Assembly: GCF_030125375.1 (NCBI RefSeq)
Contig: NZ_JASJUU010000004.1
Location: 372,001 to 436,000, forward strand
Origin: Pseudoalteromonas umbrosa
GTDB lineage: Bacteria; Pseudomonadota; Gammaproteobacteria; Enterobacterales; Alteromonadaceae
DNA length: 64,000 nucleotides
Reading direction: 5' to 3'
Part shown: one piece after another, positions 35,501-44,400 of the stretch
Numbering within the stretch: position 1 is the stretch's first letter
How the letters are laid out: each line of letters starts with the position of its first letter
Program-made: the position numbers and the translations under genes
The notes under the pieces: generated by a model
The model's database searches: none
The model's input: only the letters and a program-made list of their open reading frames with translations
What the model was told of the DNA's origin: nothing

Positions 35501-35966
35501 CCCTCATTACATGCAGCCGCAAGTGATTGTGATGCTGCCTGAATTTCCACTTACAAGCAGTGGAAAGAAAGATAGAAAGCAATTACCTAACCCGTTTGCT
35601 ATGGCGCAAACCGTGCCCCAGACAAGCTATCACTTAGAAAGTGATAGCGAGAAGCTGATAGCAGAGATCCTTAGAGACATCTTATCCATCGCGAATCTAG
35701 ACCCAGAAGTCAGCTTTTTTGATCTAGGCGCGAATTCAATGGACTTGGTGACTTTGACGCAAAAATTGAGTGAACGAATAAACCAAAAGCTATCACCTGT
35801 TGATGCTTTTCAGTTCCCAAGTATTCGTTCGTTTGCACAGTTTTTGGATAGTAAAGGTGAACGAGTTAAAGAAACAGATAGAAAGGAGCAGCTTTCAGCT
35901 GCAAAGAACAGATTAAAAAGAAGAAAAAACAGGAAGTCGAAACATGACAAAGCAAGCATATCCTGA
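26502..35966 (+). CDS. NRPS1: three-module synthetase C-A-T-C-A-T-C-A-T
   Basis: A 3154-residue loading/elongation NRPS. C1 about 5-430 (HHLMMDG), A1 449-935, T1 with Ser979 (LGGRS), C2 1035-1480 (HHIAIDG), A2 1493-1980, T2 Ser2027 (LGGNS), C3 2080-2520 (HHIVSDG), A3 2545-3035, T3 Ser3079 (LGANS). It opens directly with a condensation domain, so a starter C domain that adds an acyl group is likely. Pocket residues aligned by eye to GrsA: A1 D-L-F-N-N-A-L-T-Y-K (Ala-type), A2 D-T-E-D-Y-G-A-I-T-K (two acids, so a basic substrate such as Lys or Arg), A3 D-I-L-Q-L-G-M-I-W-K (Gly-type). No E or TE domain. The C-terminal tail is strongly basic and the gene overlaps PKS1 by 23 bp. Confidence 0.95.
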   Translation: MTEKSSFGLSLAQREVYLDQIMLPGSPAYNVGGYIDFDAVNTNRLIKAHAALVEKEEMFGLRVTATGALVEQYFVPSSQRDATIETIDFSVSSEAQIQKWVEAQFSIPFEVHDSQLFKAFILLLPNQKVQYLVIAHHLMMDGWGFANWAARINDYYDDDSYQPQYNGKWCDVVSTDENYTNSKRFEKDKAYWQAHDALNNASFLEAFYPKPLNGIDKSIRISKTLPVDITEQVNAFCAAQSLSAGQFYLAALSAYFCQAYEMQQLNIGLPLHNRRTFEQKNMLGMFTTITPLAVSVEPQWQLTDLIDAINKSQKRDWRHQRLPISQLASYAAQSRLYDVAFSYLKLDSRLKFEGTDASINYVAHNHEKTPLMVTVWDYGNDGRVTFHADINLAFFSELEGHAILERYSQYIAGLISQPSSTLQQHSVLSSEELKALQDSFAPALIKSHTGVLDYFNEQVLLNPNAVAVNHGISQWTYAELDERANEIAGFLAQSSVMPQQCIGVYMDRTPEMVASLLAIWKVGAVYVPLDTAYPQERLDLIIEDCDLALVLVDTQASTVNFDFKNYAYVRDICTQQSFSIHAAKSTDVSHLIYTSGSTGKPKGVQIAQANIVSLVEWAKEYFMPEQLHNTLASTSINFDLSVFELFVPLSLGHQITLVDNALELLETSQFNRDITLVNTVPSAIQALIRNKAIPNSVVTFNIAGEPLASKLVNDIFSQFPNCTVNNLYGPSEDTTYSTAKQFTGPITQKPSIGKAINGTQSYVVSEAGNLVPNGVSGELYLSGEGLSKGYLNRPELNKEKFITPEFLGGKKAYRTGDIVRVKDNGELDYLGRKDEQVKVSGFRIELGEINSQLAALELVDEAITVAQTEGEHAVLVAYVVLATNEECSANEILQALGNTLPSHMIPSELYVVEAMPLLPNGKVNKKALEAFRSITPLASETACQGETELKLAGLWQALLSCPIESIGASSSFFELGGRSILYASLLAEINDLFSIELSFSELFSCTNLRALAVLIDAAERHEKRDITPVPAAQRVSLSVAQQQIWLQQQVHGDVRQYHMPVALQLKGKVDEHAVQAALNVLLEQHQVLRTVYVEELGEVSQIVKQYEPLQVQSQILTTYADSKAEFERRAVQDIEQPFILSEDCMVRATLYRLSDEDTILLLVFHHIAIDGTAIQLLLNEFTDHYQKITMGAELTATDQGVQFRDFCNWKSKQNNAARTEAGIAFFQQVLNAAPQHHSLPSTQNGEMAKQSGRCISHIESTDIETIRTLSTQLKTSEFDIIHAILAILFTKVSQVDDVVIGCPVANRLEIESQKMIGCFVNMLPLRAKVDKDARFDNFVQKLSKQNQAALSYQDVPFASLVKALAPESNTGISPIFQLMLSVEENNTGLTKSATQDERWTLIDLNWGKALFDIELRVRQSAAQWELEWVFAADKFNSVFIEKLTTQFKYLIAQLADKQTQPIAALALSNMQQLDEAKGALQNKTAIQQPASSILSLLDTSRYTDSCALQVAGTELSYADLQRMADKVTSALLSAGVCIGDRVGLLLERDAWLVPTIVGVMKAGATFVPLDPQYPEHRLAHMMADSDMAYVITHQAGQVCIPESCQVILTSEISGIQPVEVSTQVSPQMPAYIMYTSGSTGTPKGVVVSHQALAAHMESVISTLALSVEDVVLQIASFSFDTFLEQTLASLCSGSKLYMTDSSRLSSVQFFTLLSEQKISVVDMPVAYLSLWLDAQHAPQWQASSLRKVYVGGEALPLEAVRNWFSYGPAAHCELYNAYGPTEAVITSTLHCVQPNDTHGVPIGKVFGERMLAVLDDAQSWCEPGVVGELYIGGVAIADGYWKKPTQTADSFVQLDTKLGPCTFYKSGDRVWYDDSGTLYYVGRQDQQLQLNGIRIELAEVEYGLSQLEHVQSLKVCLKGNTSPRLVAYVIPTSTAFDPQHFLSAAANVLPSYSVPSQCVVIDTWPLTANGKICLDSLPEPEVSLSENAALPSTEVERSLQQHFGELLERSATTIGIDDSFFSLGGNSLTLLKLSAIVHAQWGVQLTLSEIFSKPTIRALASEIEASSVQQAKIIEIPKISADLAPASSQQRRIWLQHQLAGTKAYSFNMYKAMSVQGNVSESMLKAALNALWHRHTVLKSRFVSEHNMLRVAEHADANMPITLLDFSMSSDMAEHALQQQIDLNANKVFDLNNEPPIHCSLIKMRDDKWVILVNMHHIVSDGWSVQIFEREFIELCRAYLQPASQRSELQPLPIEYRDFAAFQSQHAETDKDKIDFWVTQLNDAPVSHDLPLEFERPATPKGEGRLLKHSFAPQTSTQIEAFCKTQGITPFVFLQTAFALYVAKESNAQDVVIGTPVANRELTQVEPLVGCFMNMVALRSQFDFNDSFNTLVDKNKQRIFDVFSHQNVPFEEVVDALNPPRLTQITPIFQLAFIYHERHAELPKIPGVILDTLELEQCGAKYDITLNVEAISDGLQCVWEYDTGLFSSTRIKQMAENFESVIANVLDNPAAPVSSISTLSASRQQVVLQAGIGEALSLPEVNGVYELIDSVANSHPDRVAIEDTDKSITYNALMRRSNQLAHALRAKGITAGDTVGVRLAPSIELVISLLAIMKLNATYVPLDVEIASGRLAKITADSEFKLILANHNESDSLLTCSLSTLELSEFADTTPQLTQRSLSDCAYTLYTSGSTGTPKGVQISHGALLNFICSMSAKPGINASDRVLAMTAPTFDISGLELFLPLCYGAQLLFDDLAYKLDGEQLGNLLAQRQATVFQSTPVVWRLLLESGWQGNNKLKALCGGEALAEDLATKLAPKVNQLWNMYGPTETTIWSTCAQIMSHENALGACVNIGKPIHNTQVFILDSDLNPVPFGSKGQIYIGGDGLALGYLNLPEVNAKAFICEQNLPSHIHQLGVNRLYATGDLGFVTDEGVLHHLGRIDNQIKLRGFRIEPGEIESAINQYKGVNDSLVLVDNDKLVAFCAIGHNEVTEKEIKTSLQNELPHYMQPQVIVMLPEFPLTSSGKKDRKQLPNPFAMAQTVPQTSYHLESDSEKLIAEILRDILSIANLDPEVSFFDLGANSMDLVTLTQKLSERINQKLSPVDAFQFPSIRSFAQFLDSKGERVKETDRKEQLSAAKNRLKRRKNRKSKHDKASIS

Positions 35967-38900
35967 TAATGGCCTAGAAGTCGCAGTGATCGGTATGTCC
36001 GTGCGTGTGCCCGGTGCTGATACATTAGAAGCGTTTTGGAATAATTTACGTAATGGCGTTGAGTCAACGACATTTTTTACACAGGAAGAGTTAATTGAAG
36101 CGGGCCTGAATGAGGCTGTGATAACAGATCCACACTATGTACCTGCGAAAGGGGTTATTAGTGATGCCATGGCCTTCGAGCCAAGCTTGTTTGGCTTTAG
36201 CCACCGTGAAGCTGAGTTAATGGACCCGCAACTAAGGGTTTACTTAGAGTGTGTTTACAATGGTTTGATAAACGCGGGTTATCAAGCGCATGACTCAGAG
36301 GTACAAATTGGCATCTATGGTGGTGCAGGAAGCAACCCTTATTGGTCAAGTCAGTTTATGATGACGCAAAATGATTCGTTGGCTGTTAGCTATGAAGCAT
36401 CAAATTTAAATGGCCAAGAGTTTTTTAATACACGCGTTGCCAATATTATGGATTTGAAAGGACCTGCAGTGACTGTTCAAACAGCTTGCTCAAGTTCTTT
36501 GGTTGCAGTGCATATGGCTATGCAGGCGCTGATCGCAGGTGACTGTGAGATGGCAATTGCGGGTGGTGTTGAAATGAGCACTAACCCATTTCAAAGCCAG
36601 CCTGACAAAACCGGCTATAAGTACCAAGAGGGAATGATATATTCAAAAGATGGCAAGTGTAGCCCTTTTGATGCTGCTGCTGGTGGGACAGTGCCTGCTG
36701 ATGGTGCCGGTGTGGTGGTACTCAAAAGGCTTGAGGATGCGATTGCCGATGGCGACACCGTTTATGCTGTTATCAAAGGTAGCGCGATTAATAATGATGG
36801 CTCTGATAAAGTTGGTTTTACAGCGCCAAGTGTTGAAGGTCAAAGACGTGTCATTGAAACAGCCTTGGAAATGGCTGAGATTGAACCAGAGACCGTTTCC
36901 TATATTGAAGCGCATGGCACAGGGACTAAGCTGGGAGATCCAATTGAATTCAGAGCGCTTAACGAATGCTATAACGCACATAGTAGAAGTGCATGTGGGA
37001 TAGGCTCACTGAAGAGTAATTTTGGCCATTTAGGTTCTGCGGCTGGTGTTGCTGGCTTGATTAAAACTGTGCTGTCTATTTATCACAATGAGTTAGCGCC
37101 AAGTCTTAATTACAAAACACCTAACCCAGCCTTGAATATTGATGAAACGCCGTTTTTTGTTGTCCCACAGGCATCAGCTTGGCCTCAATCAGACTTACCT
37201 TTGCGAGCCGGTGTTAGTTCATTTGGGATTGGTGGCACTAATGCTCACGTATTGGTTGAAGAGTACACGCCATCACAACCGAAAACAGACTCATCTGATA
37301 CAGGAAATATGGTGGCTTTTTCTGCAGCGAGTTCTGGCTCATTGAAAGGCAACCTTCGTGCTATGTCAGCGCATTTAAAGCGTGAGCCGAATTTATCACT
37401 CAATGATATTGCATTCACTCTGCAGCAAGGTCGCTCACACCTAGGGCATAGAAAAGCTTTTTATTGTGAGAGTACCGCAGAGCTGACTAATGCAATTGAG
37501 GCATATCTTAACCAAGAAGTAGAAACATCGGCTTTTAAAAAGCGGTTACCGATCTTTTTGTTCCCAGGCCAAGGTGCGCAATATACTGATATGGGTAAGG
37601 CTCTGTATCAATCGCATAGTGATTTTGCCAAGCATGTAGATGAGTTGTTTGACTATCTACCTGCTGAAACGTCGAGTATGTTGCACCAAGCATGGGTAGA
37701 TGAAGAGCTTATAAATCAAACGCAGTACGCGCAACCACTTTTATTTATTGTTTCTTATGCGTTGGCGCAAGTGCTTCGCAAAGTGGGTGTTGAACCTGCG
37801 GGAATGATAGGTCACAGCTTAGGTGAGTTTGTTGCAGCAACGCTTGCTGAAGTGTTCACACCACAAGATGCACTGAATTTGATTTGTCTCAGAGGCAAGC
37901 TAATGGCACAGACGGCACCTGGCGCTATGATTGCCGTTGGCCTGACAGAGCAAGAGTTAGCCTCACGCTTACCGACTGAGCTGAGTATTGCAGCAATCAA
38001 TAGTAAGTCTTCTTCAGTTATATCGGGTCCACTTGCACAGATTGAACAATTTGAAGCAGATTGTGCGGCAGAAGAAATCTTTGTGAAGCGCTTAAGTGTG
38101 AGTCACGCATTTCATTCACAAACAATGGCTCCAATTTTGGCGGAATTTGAAGTTGCAGTAAATGCAGCAGCTCCACAGGCGCCAAAGATGCGTTTTGTTT
38201 CAAACGTGACGGGCAAATGGATCACAGATGAACAGGCGGTTGATGCGAAATATTGGGTAGCGCATTTACGTAGTACAGTGAGGTTTTCTGACGGCGTAGA
38301 GTTAATTGGAAAGTCAGAGGAAGCGACTTTTATTGAGGTGGGACCTGCACAGGTACTTACGCGCTTAGTTCAACAGCATAAACGTGATATTCAACCATTT
38401 GGTACGATTACTTTGCTGAAGGCTGAAGATGCGGCCAGTCATAGCAGTTTCTACAATGGTCTCTGTGAGGTATATAAGGCAGGCCATACGCTTAATTGGC
38501 AGGCTCTAACAGATGTTCAAGGTAGTAGAATTCCATTGCCCGATTATGTATTTAATCGAGCTGAGTTTACGCCCAAACCGAAAGGCGCCATGGCGATTTC
38601 TTCACTTGAGCAACTAGACGATGAAAGCGTTAAATTTTATACGCCAAATTGGATAAAAACAGGGTGGAGACAGCCGGTATCTGCACAGTTTTCAAAATGG
38701 TTTAACGAACGCAAGACATGGTTGGTTTTTGATAATACCAGTGAAGAGTCGACTCAATTGATCTCTCGCCTCCAGGCACATGGTCAAGATGTAATTAGAA
38801 TCACAGTGGGCGAGGCTTATAGTCGCGTAGACAGCGGACATTATCAGGTATCTTCAGGACGCTTTGATGATTACAAAGTGTTATTTAAAGAGTTGGTGCA

Positions 38901-41424
38901 GTTACAGCAAGAGCCCGACTACATCCTTCACTTATGGGGATTAGATGATCAAATTACTGATTTAAGCAACGAGCTAAATAATTTAAACAGTACATTTTAC
39001 AGTTTATCTTTCATAGCCCAAGCGATGGGACACTTGAGCATTAAAAAGGCAATGCGTCTTATCGTCTCGGCTCGTGGTTGTAGCGATGTCACAGGCATGG
39101 ATGTTACCCACCCTCACAAAGCCACGATGGCTGGTGCAGTGCGAGTGATCCATCACGAATACCCGCATATTGAAACACAACTAATTGATTTCCCTGTCTC
39201 AGAGACGCCTTTATCTGTACTAGATGGACAAATTTTTAGCGAAGTATTTAATCTGGACTTTCAGCAGTGGGTAGCTTTTCGTGGAAATGCTAAGTGGATA
39301 CGTAGCTTTAAACGATTAGATGAGGGGAGTAGTCAAGCGGACTTCTTTGCGCATCAATTTGAAAATACGCCTCACTGGCTCATCACAGGTGGCTTGGGAG
39401 CGATTGGTCTGGAGTTGGCAGAGCAGCTAGCAAAGCAAGGTGATGTTAAAATTACTTTGATTGGTCGCAGAGAGTTTGTACCACAAGCTCAGTGGGTAGA
39501 TACCTTAACGGCAGGCCAGTTAGATGCCACGACAAAAGCCAAACTTGAAAAGTTAGTGCAACTACAAGCGTTAGGAGCGCAAATCAATATAGAGCGTGCG
39601 ACAGTTGATTCTGTGGAAGAAATGAAAGCCGCTATCAATAATGCTGTTGACAAGTTAGGACCTATTGAAGCGGTGCTGCATTGCGCTGGTGTACCTGGTG
39701 CAGGTGCGCTTCATACCAAAACAAAAGCGCAGCTGGCTGATGTCATGGCGCCGAAAGTACAAGGCACTATAGTCCTGTCAGAGTTACTTGCTACGCAGCC
39801 TTTGAAATTTGTTGGCCTCATGTCTTCAGTGACGTCTTACCTAGGTGGGTTTGGCCAGTTGGAATATTGCGCGGCAAATGCCTTTTTGGATGCATGTAGT
39901 TCATCGACGCTATTTAGTAATGCGCATCAAGTCCTAACTATGAACTGGGATCCTTGGAGTGAAGTGGGTATGGCCTATGATGCGGTTGTGCCTTCATACA
40001 AGGGGAATGGAGCAGGCTTGATTGGTACTTTGACATCTAAAACTGACCATAAATATGAGTTTAAAGCGCACTTATCAGCAACACAGACATGGGCTTTAGC
40101 CGAGCATAAAGTGGCGGGTTACCCAACTTTACCAGGCGCTGCATATCTTGAAATTGCCAGAGAAGGCTTTAGTCAAATTAGTAACAAGACAGTGCGTTTT
40201 GAAGATGTTTATTTTCTAAAACCACTCAGTCTAGGTCATGAGCATTGGTGTGAGTTGCATACCGAAATGCAGGTGCAAACAGATGGAAAATGGAAGTTTG
40301 AAATCTCTAGCAGGCTCAATGGTATTGGTAATAAGGTTGTGCATGCCACTGGCTATATCAGTAGTATCAATACATTATCTGAGCCCACAGCAAATATACA
40401 AATAAAGCCACTGGTACAGCGCTGTAATGAAAGGGTCTTAGCTGATGTAACAGCGCTCCAGACAACCCATAAATCACTGTCGGCCATCGAAACTGGGCCG
40501 CATTGGGATGTTTTTGAAACGCTTCATTTCGGCCGTGAAGAAGGCTTGGCTCTATTGGCATTAAATGAAGAGTTTTCCTGCGAATTAGATGAAATGGGCA
40601 TCCACCCCGCAGTTTTAGATTGTGCGACCGCGTTTATGTCGACAGTTATTAATGATGCCGTGTACATCCCAATTTTCTATCAAGCACTTGAACAGTATAG
40701 GCCTTTTACAACTCGGTGTTATAGCCATGTTCGTCTTGCATCTAAGTCAGTCAATTCTGACACCTTAAGATTTGACGTCACAATCTTCGATGAAGACGGC
40801 GCTTTGATTTTGAAGATTACTGGCTTTGAAATGAGACGTCTAGATGACACCGGTTCAGAGCCTACTGCGCCGACAGTAGAAGAGGTAGACATTGAAATCA
40901 CAGGGCTACTGAGCCAAGAAGGACAAGAGAGTTTTATACGCAGTTTGGGCTTTGCCGAGTCCAATATTGTTATTTCGAAAATGCAATTTAATGAAGAAGT
41001 TGCACGTTACCAAGACATGGCAAATCTGCTGGATGATTCGGCTGGTTTGACACTACAGGATAGACCGGAGTTAAGCAGTGCATATGCTGCTGCGAAGTCA
41101 TCCACTGAGAAGAAAATCGTCAAAATATGGAGCGCTATTTTATGCATGAATAAGGTGGGCGTAAATGATGACTTTTTTGAACTTGGTGGTGACTCCTTAA
41201 TGCTTATGCAGGTGCATAGCCAATTAAATGAAATGCTGCCCGAACAGGATTTACCCATCGCGGAACTATACAACCATACCACGATAAGAGCATTGGCTGA
41301 GTCAATTGATAATGGCCAGCAAAATGAATCTATTGAGAAAGAACAGGTAGATCAGCGGGTAGCGAAAATGAAAAAAGCCAGAAGAACAAGGCTTAAGAAT
41401 CAAAATAATTTAAGAAAAGATTAA
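35944..41424 (+). CDS. PKS1: KS-AT-KR-DH-ACP type I polyketide synthase module
   Basis: A single 1826-residue module. KS about 13-440 with active-site Cys182 (TACSSS), EAHGTGT and KSNFGHLGSAAG. AT about 538-840 with GHSLGE (Ser625) and HAFHS near 721, which predicts malonyl-CoA. KR about 1145-1340 with GGLGAIG and Ser/Tyr residues near 1295 and 1308. A dehydratase follows the KR: HKVAGYPTLP (about 1390, fitting HxxxGxxxxP) and a second motif LDCATA near 1559 that keeps the Asp but lacks the usual Gln/His. ACP Ser1751 (LGGDS). It would extend the glycyl chain by two carbons and leave a double bond. The KR-before-DH order is unusual for cis-AT modules. AGGAAG precedes the ATG inside the end of NRPS1; the C-terminal tail is basic. 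Confidence 0.93.
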   Translation: MTKQAYPDNGLEVAVIGMSVRVPGADTLEAFWNNLRNGVESTTFFTQEELIEAGLNEAVITDPHYVPAKGVISDAMAFEPSLFGFSHREAELMDPQLRVYLECVYNGLINAGYQAHDSEVQIGIYGGAGSNPYWSSQFMMTQNDSLAVSYEASNLNGQEFFNTRVANIMDLKGPAVTVQTACSSSLVAVHMAMQALIAGDCEMAIAGGVEMSTNPFQSQPDKTGYKYQEGMIYSKDGKCSPFDAAAGGTVPADGAGVVVLKRLEDAIADGDTVYAVIKGSAINNDGSDKVGFTAPSVEGQRRVIETALEMAEIEPETVSYIEAHGTGTKLGDPIEFRALNECYNAHSRSACGIGSLKSNFGHLGSAAGVAGLIKTVLSIYHNELAPSLNYKTPNPALNIDETPFFVVPQASAWPQSDLPLRAGVSSFGIGGTNAHVLVEEYTPSQPKTDSSDTGNMVAFSAASSGSLKGNLRAMSAHLKREPNLSLNDIAFTLQQGRSHLGHRKAFYCESTAELTNAIEAYLNQEVETSAFKKRLPIFLFPGQGAQYTDMGKALYQSHSDFAKHVDELFDYLPAETSSMLHQAWVDEELINQTQYAQPLLFIVSYALAQVLRKVGVEPAGMIGHSLGEFVAATLAEVFTPQDALNLICLRGKLMAQTAPGAMIAVGLTEQELASRLPTELSIAAINSKSSSVISGPLAQIEQFEADCAAEEIFVKRLSVSHAFHSQTMAPILAEFEVAVNAAAPQAPKMRFVSNVTGKWITDEQAVDAKYWVAHLRSTVRFSDGVELIGKSEEATFIEVGPAQVLTRLVQQHKRDIQPFGTITLLKAEDAASHSSFYNGLCEVYKAGHTLNWQALTDVQGSRIPLPDYVFNRAEFTPKPKGAMAISSLEQLDDESVKFYTPNWIKTGWRQPVSAQFSKWFNERKTWLVFDNTSEESTQLISRLQAHGQDVIRITVGEAYSRVDSGHYQVSSGRFDDYKVLFKELVQLQQEPDYILHLWGLDDQITDLSNELNNLNSTFYSLSFIAQAMGHLSIKKAMRLIVSARGCSDVTGMDVTHPHKATMAGAVRVIHHEYPHIETQLIDFPVSETPLSVLDGQIFSEVFNLDFQQWVAFRGNAKWIRSFKRLDEGSSQADFFAHQFENTPHWLITGGLGAIGLELAEQLAKQGDVKITLIGRREFVPQAQWVDTLTAGQLDATTKAKLEKLVQLQALGAQINIERATVDSVEEMKAAINNAVDKLGPIEAVLHCAGVPGAGALHTKTKAQLADVMAPKVQGTIVLSELLATQPLKFVGLMSSVTSYLGGFGQLEYCAANAFLDACSSSTLFSNAHQVLTMNWDPWSEVGMAYDAVVPSYKGNGAGLIGTLTSKTDHKYEFKAHLSATQTWALAEHKVAGYPTLPGAAYLEIAREGFSQISNKTVRFEDVYFLKPLSLGHEHWCELHTEMQVQTDGKWKFEISSRLNGIGNKVVHATGYISSINTLSEPTANIQIKPLVQRCNERVLADVTALQTTHKSLSAIETGPHWDVFETLHFGREEGLALLALNEEFSCELDEMGIHPAVLDCATAFMSTVINDAVYIPIFYQALEQYRPFTTRCYSHVRLASKSVNSDTLRFDVTIFDEDGALILKITGFEMRRLDDTGSEPTAPTVEEVDIEITGLLSQEGQESFIRSLGFAESNIVISKMQFNEEVARYQDMANLLDDSAGLTLQDRPELSSAYAAAKSSTEKKIVKIWSAILCMNKVGVNDDFFELGGDSLMLMQVHSQLNEMLPEQDLPIAELYNHTTIRALAESIDNGQQNESIEKEQVDQRVAKMKKARRTRLKNQNNLRKD

Positions 41425-41437
41425 TTAGGAAATGACT

Positions 41438-44400
41438 ATGTTTGACCAAGTACAAGATAACGAAGAACAACAAGAAATGAACGAAGACATAGCAATTATT
41501 GGCATGGTAGGGCGCTTCCCTGATGCAGATGATGTAAATGAGTTTTGGGAAAACTTAAGCCAAGGTGTTGAGTCAGTAAAAATAGTGACTGGTGATATGC
41601 TACGAGAGCGAGGATTTGGCGAGTTTGTTGATAAAAACCCAAACTATGTGAGCTCTGAAGCCTCTTTGTCAGATGATATTGTGAGAAAATTTGATGCCAG
41701 CTTTTTTAATATTTCGCCAAGAGAAGCTGAGATTATGGACCCTCAGCATCGATTATTCTTGGAGTCTTGCTGGGACCTATTTGAGCAATCTGGCTACAGT
41801 ATGGAGCAGTACGATGGCCGTGTTGGGGTGTTCGGTTCAACTGGGTTTAGTGGCTACTTAGAAAGTAATTTATTACCAAATAGAGATTTGTTGCAGCAAG
41901 TTGGTAGTTTCCAAACCCAATTAGGTAATGATAAAGACTTCATCGCAACGCGCGTGTCATACAAAATGGGCTTTACTGGTTCGAGTATGAGTGTCAGTAC
42001 GCTGTGCTCATCAGCTGCGGTAGCGATCCATATGGCCAGAGAAAGCCTTCTTAACTATCAAAACGATATCGTGTTAGCTGGTGGTGTGAATATTTCCGTA
42101 TCAACGTCAGACTCTTTGTATTATCAGGAAGGAGGGATCGGCGCAAATGATGGTAGTTGTAGAGCCTATGATGAGCGTGCATCAGGTACGGTCGCTGGCA
42201 GTGGGTTAGGGATTATTGCTCTAAAACGACTTGAAGATGCCCTAGATGATGGTGACAACATCTTAGCGGTAATTAAGGGGTCTGCGATTAATAACGATGG
42301 TTCGGATAAAGCGAGCTATACAGCGCCATCGCCAGAAGGTCAGGCACAAGTTATTGCTGAAGCGCTTGCCGTCTCAGATGTTAACCCAGAGACCATCACC
42401 TTTATTGATGGCCATGGAACTGCGACGAATATTGGGGATCCAATTGAAATTTCAGCATTGACTAAGGCATATCGTCAATACACAGATAAAAAGCAGTATT
42501 GTGGCATTGGTTCTGTGAAAACGAATATAGGTCACCTTGTAACTGCGGGTGGCGTTGCAAGTTTGATCAAAATGGTACTGTCATTACAGCATAAAAAAAT
42601 GCCCGCCAGTCTTAATTTTGAAAAACCAAACCCTAAAATTGACTTCGCGAACAGCCCATTCTACGTCAATGATAAAATGCAAAATTGGGAAGTCGATGGC
42701 ATCCCTAGACGCGGTGCTATTAGTTCGTTTGGTATTGGCGGTACAAATGTTCATATTATTTTAGAAGAGGCTCCACAGGTTGAGCACAGTGATGAACCTC
42801 AGGCTCCACAAGCCATTTTATTGTCGGCCAAAACTGAATCAGCACTGATCAAACAAAAGCGCAATTTGCTGCATTATTTGTCAGTCAATCCAGGCGTGTC
42901 GCTGGCAGATTTGGCGTATACACTAAAGGTTGGTCGATGTGCGTTTGAGCATAAGTTCTTTACAGTGTGTAACTCTGTTACAGAACTAAAGCAGCAGTTA
43001 GAATCGGTTGATTCTGCGCTCACAGCTGTGCGCAAGCAAAAGCCGACTGACAGAAGTGTGTGTTTTATGTTTCCGGGTCAAGGCACTCAATATCCCAAAA
43101 TGGCTGCTAATTTATATTCGACTCAGGTGGTATTTAAGGAAGCATTTGATAAGTGCCGTACTCTAGTCTCAAAATATGCACAAATTGATTTACATGATGT
43201 GCTATTTAATGATGCAGAGGGGCAAAGTGAAGCCTTACAAAATACCCAATTAGCACAGGTTGTGTTGTTCAGTGTTGAATACGCGCTTGCTCAGTTATGG
43301 CGCGACCAAGGCATTGAACCTGATGCGATGATTGGACATAGCTTAGGGGAGCTATCAGCTGCGTGTATTGCTGAGGTATTTTCACTTGAAGATGGTATCA
43401 AAATCGTTTGTGAACGCGGTCGTTTGATGGCACAGCAAGCCCCTGGTGTGATGCTATCAGTGGCGCTGTCACGAGAGGCACTTGATCCATATTTATCAGA
43501 CTCGGTTGAACTGGCGGCTGAAAATGGGCCGACTGCTTGTGTGTTATGTGGTCCGCAAAACGAGATAACATCAGTTGAAACACAATTAACAGCTGCGGGT
43601 ATTGGTAGTCGCAGGTTAAAAACGTCGCATGCATTCCACTCAGCTTCAATGGTGCCTGCGCAAAAGGCATTAGAAGCATTTATTGAACAAGTAGATTTAA
43701 AAGCACCTCAAATTCCATTTGTATCTAATGTCACGGGTGATTGGATCACGAATGAGCAGGCACAAAGTGCCGCTTATTGGGGGAAACAGTTACGTAATAC
43801 GGTTGAATTTGCGCGCTGTGTGAACTTGGTTGCTCAAGATCCTGATTGTATTTTCCTAGAAGTTGGTCCAGGTAAAGCATTGAGTACGTTTGCTATCATG
43901 TCTGGTCACAATAAAGAGTTAGTGATTGATACTTTACCTACGCATGCTGAACCGCAACTAGACCGTGAGTTGATGGTGATGGCTGAGGCTAAACTGTGGG
44001 GCACGGGGGTTAAAGTAGATTGGCAGGCGCGCTATCAAGGACAAAGTAGAAAGCGCATGCCATTACCAACATATCCATATGATAGAAAAACATATTGGGT
44101 AGACGCAATTCCTTATGGACAAACTTCTGCCACGAAGGAGTTAGCGTTTTTAGATAAGACCGCATTAGATAATTATTGTGGCACTCACCAAGACTCTGCA
44201 AATGTATCAATGTCATTTAAGTTAGATGGCACTGTGCCGTCGAGTGAGGTGAACACTGATAAATTATTTGCTCTGCGTGAAGAATTACAGGCTCTGCTAG
44301 ACAAGCACCAGCTAGATTTCGACATCTCTCCAGTTATGGTTGCTCAAGCAACAAAAATGAGTGCAGCAGGTAATATTGAGCAGGTAGAAGAGCTGGATTC

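Noticed and set aside
36643..37003. Overlapping frames on both strands inside the PKS and NRPS genes
   Set aside because: They are shadows of well-supported megasynthase domains in the true frame.
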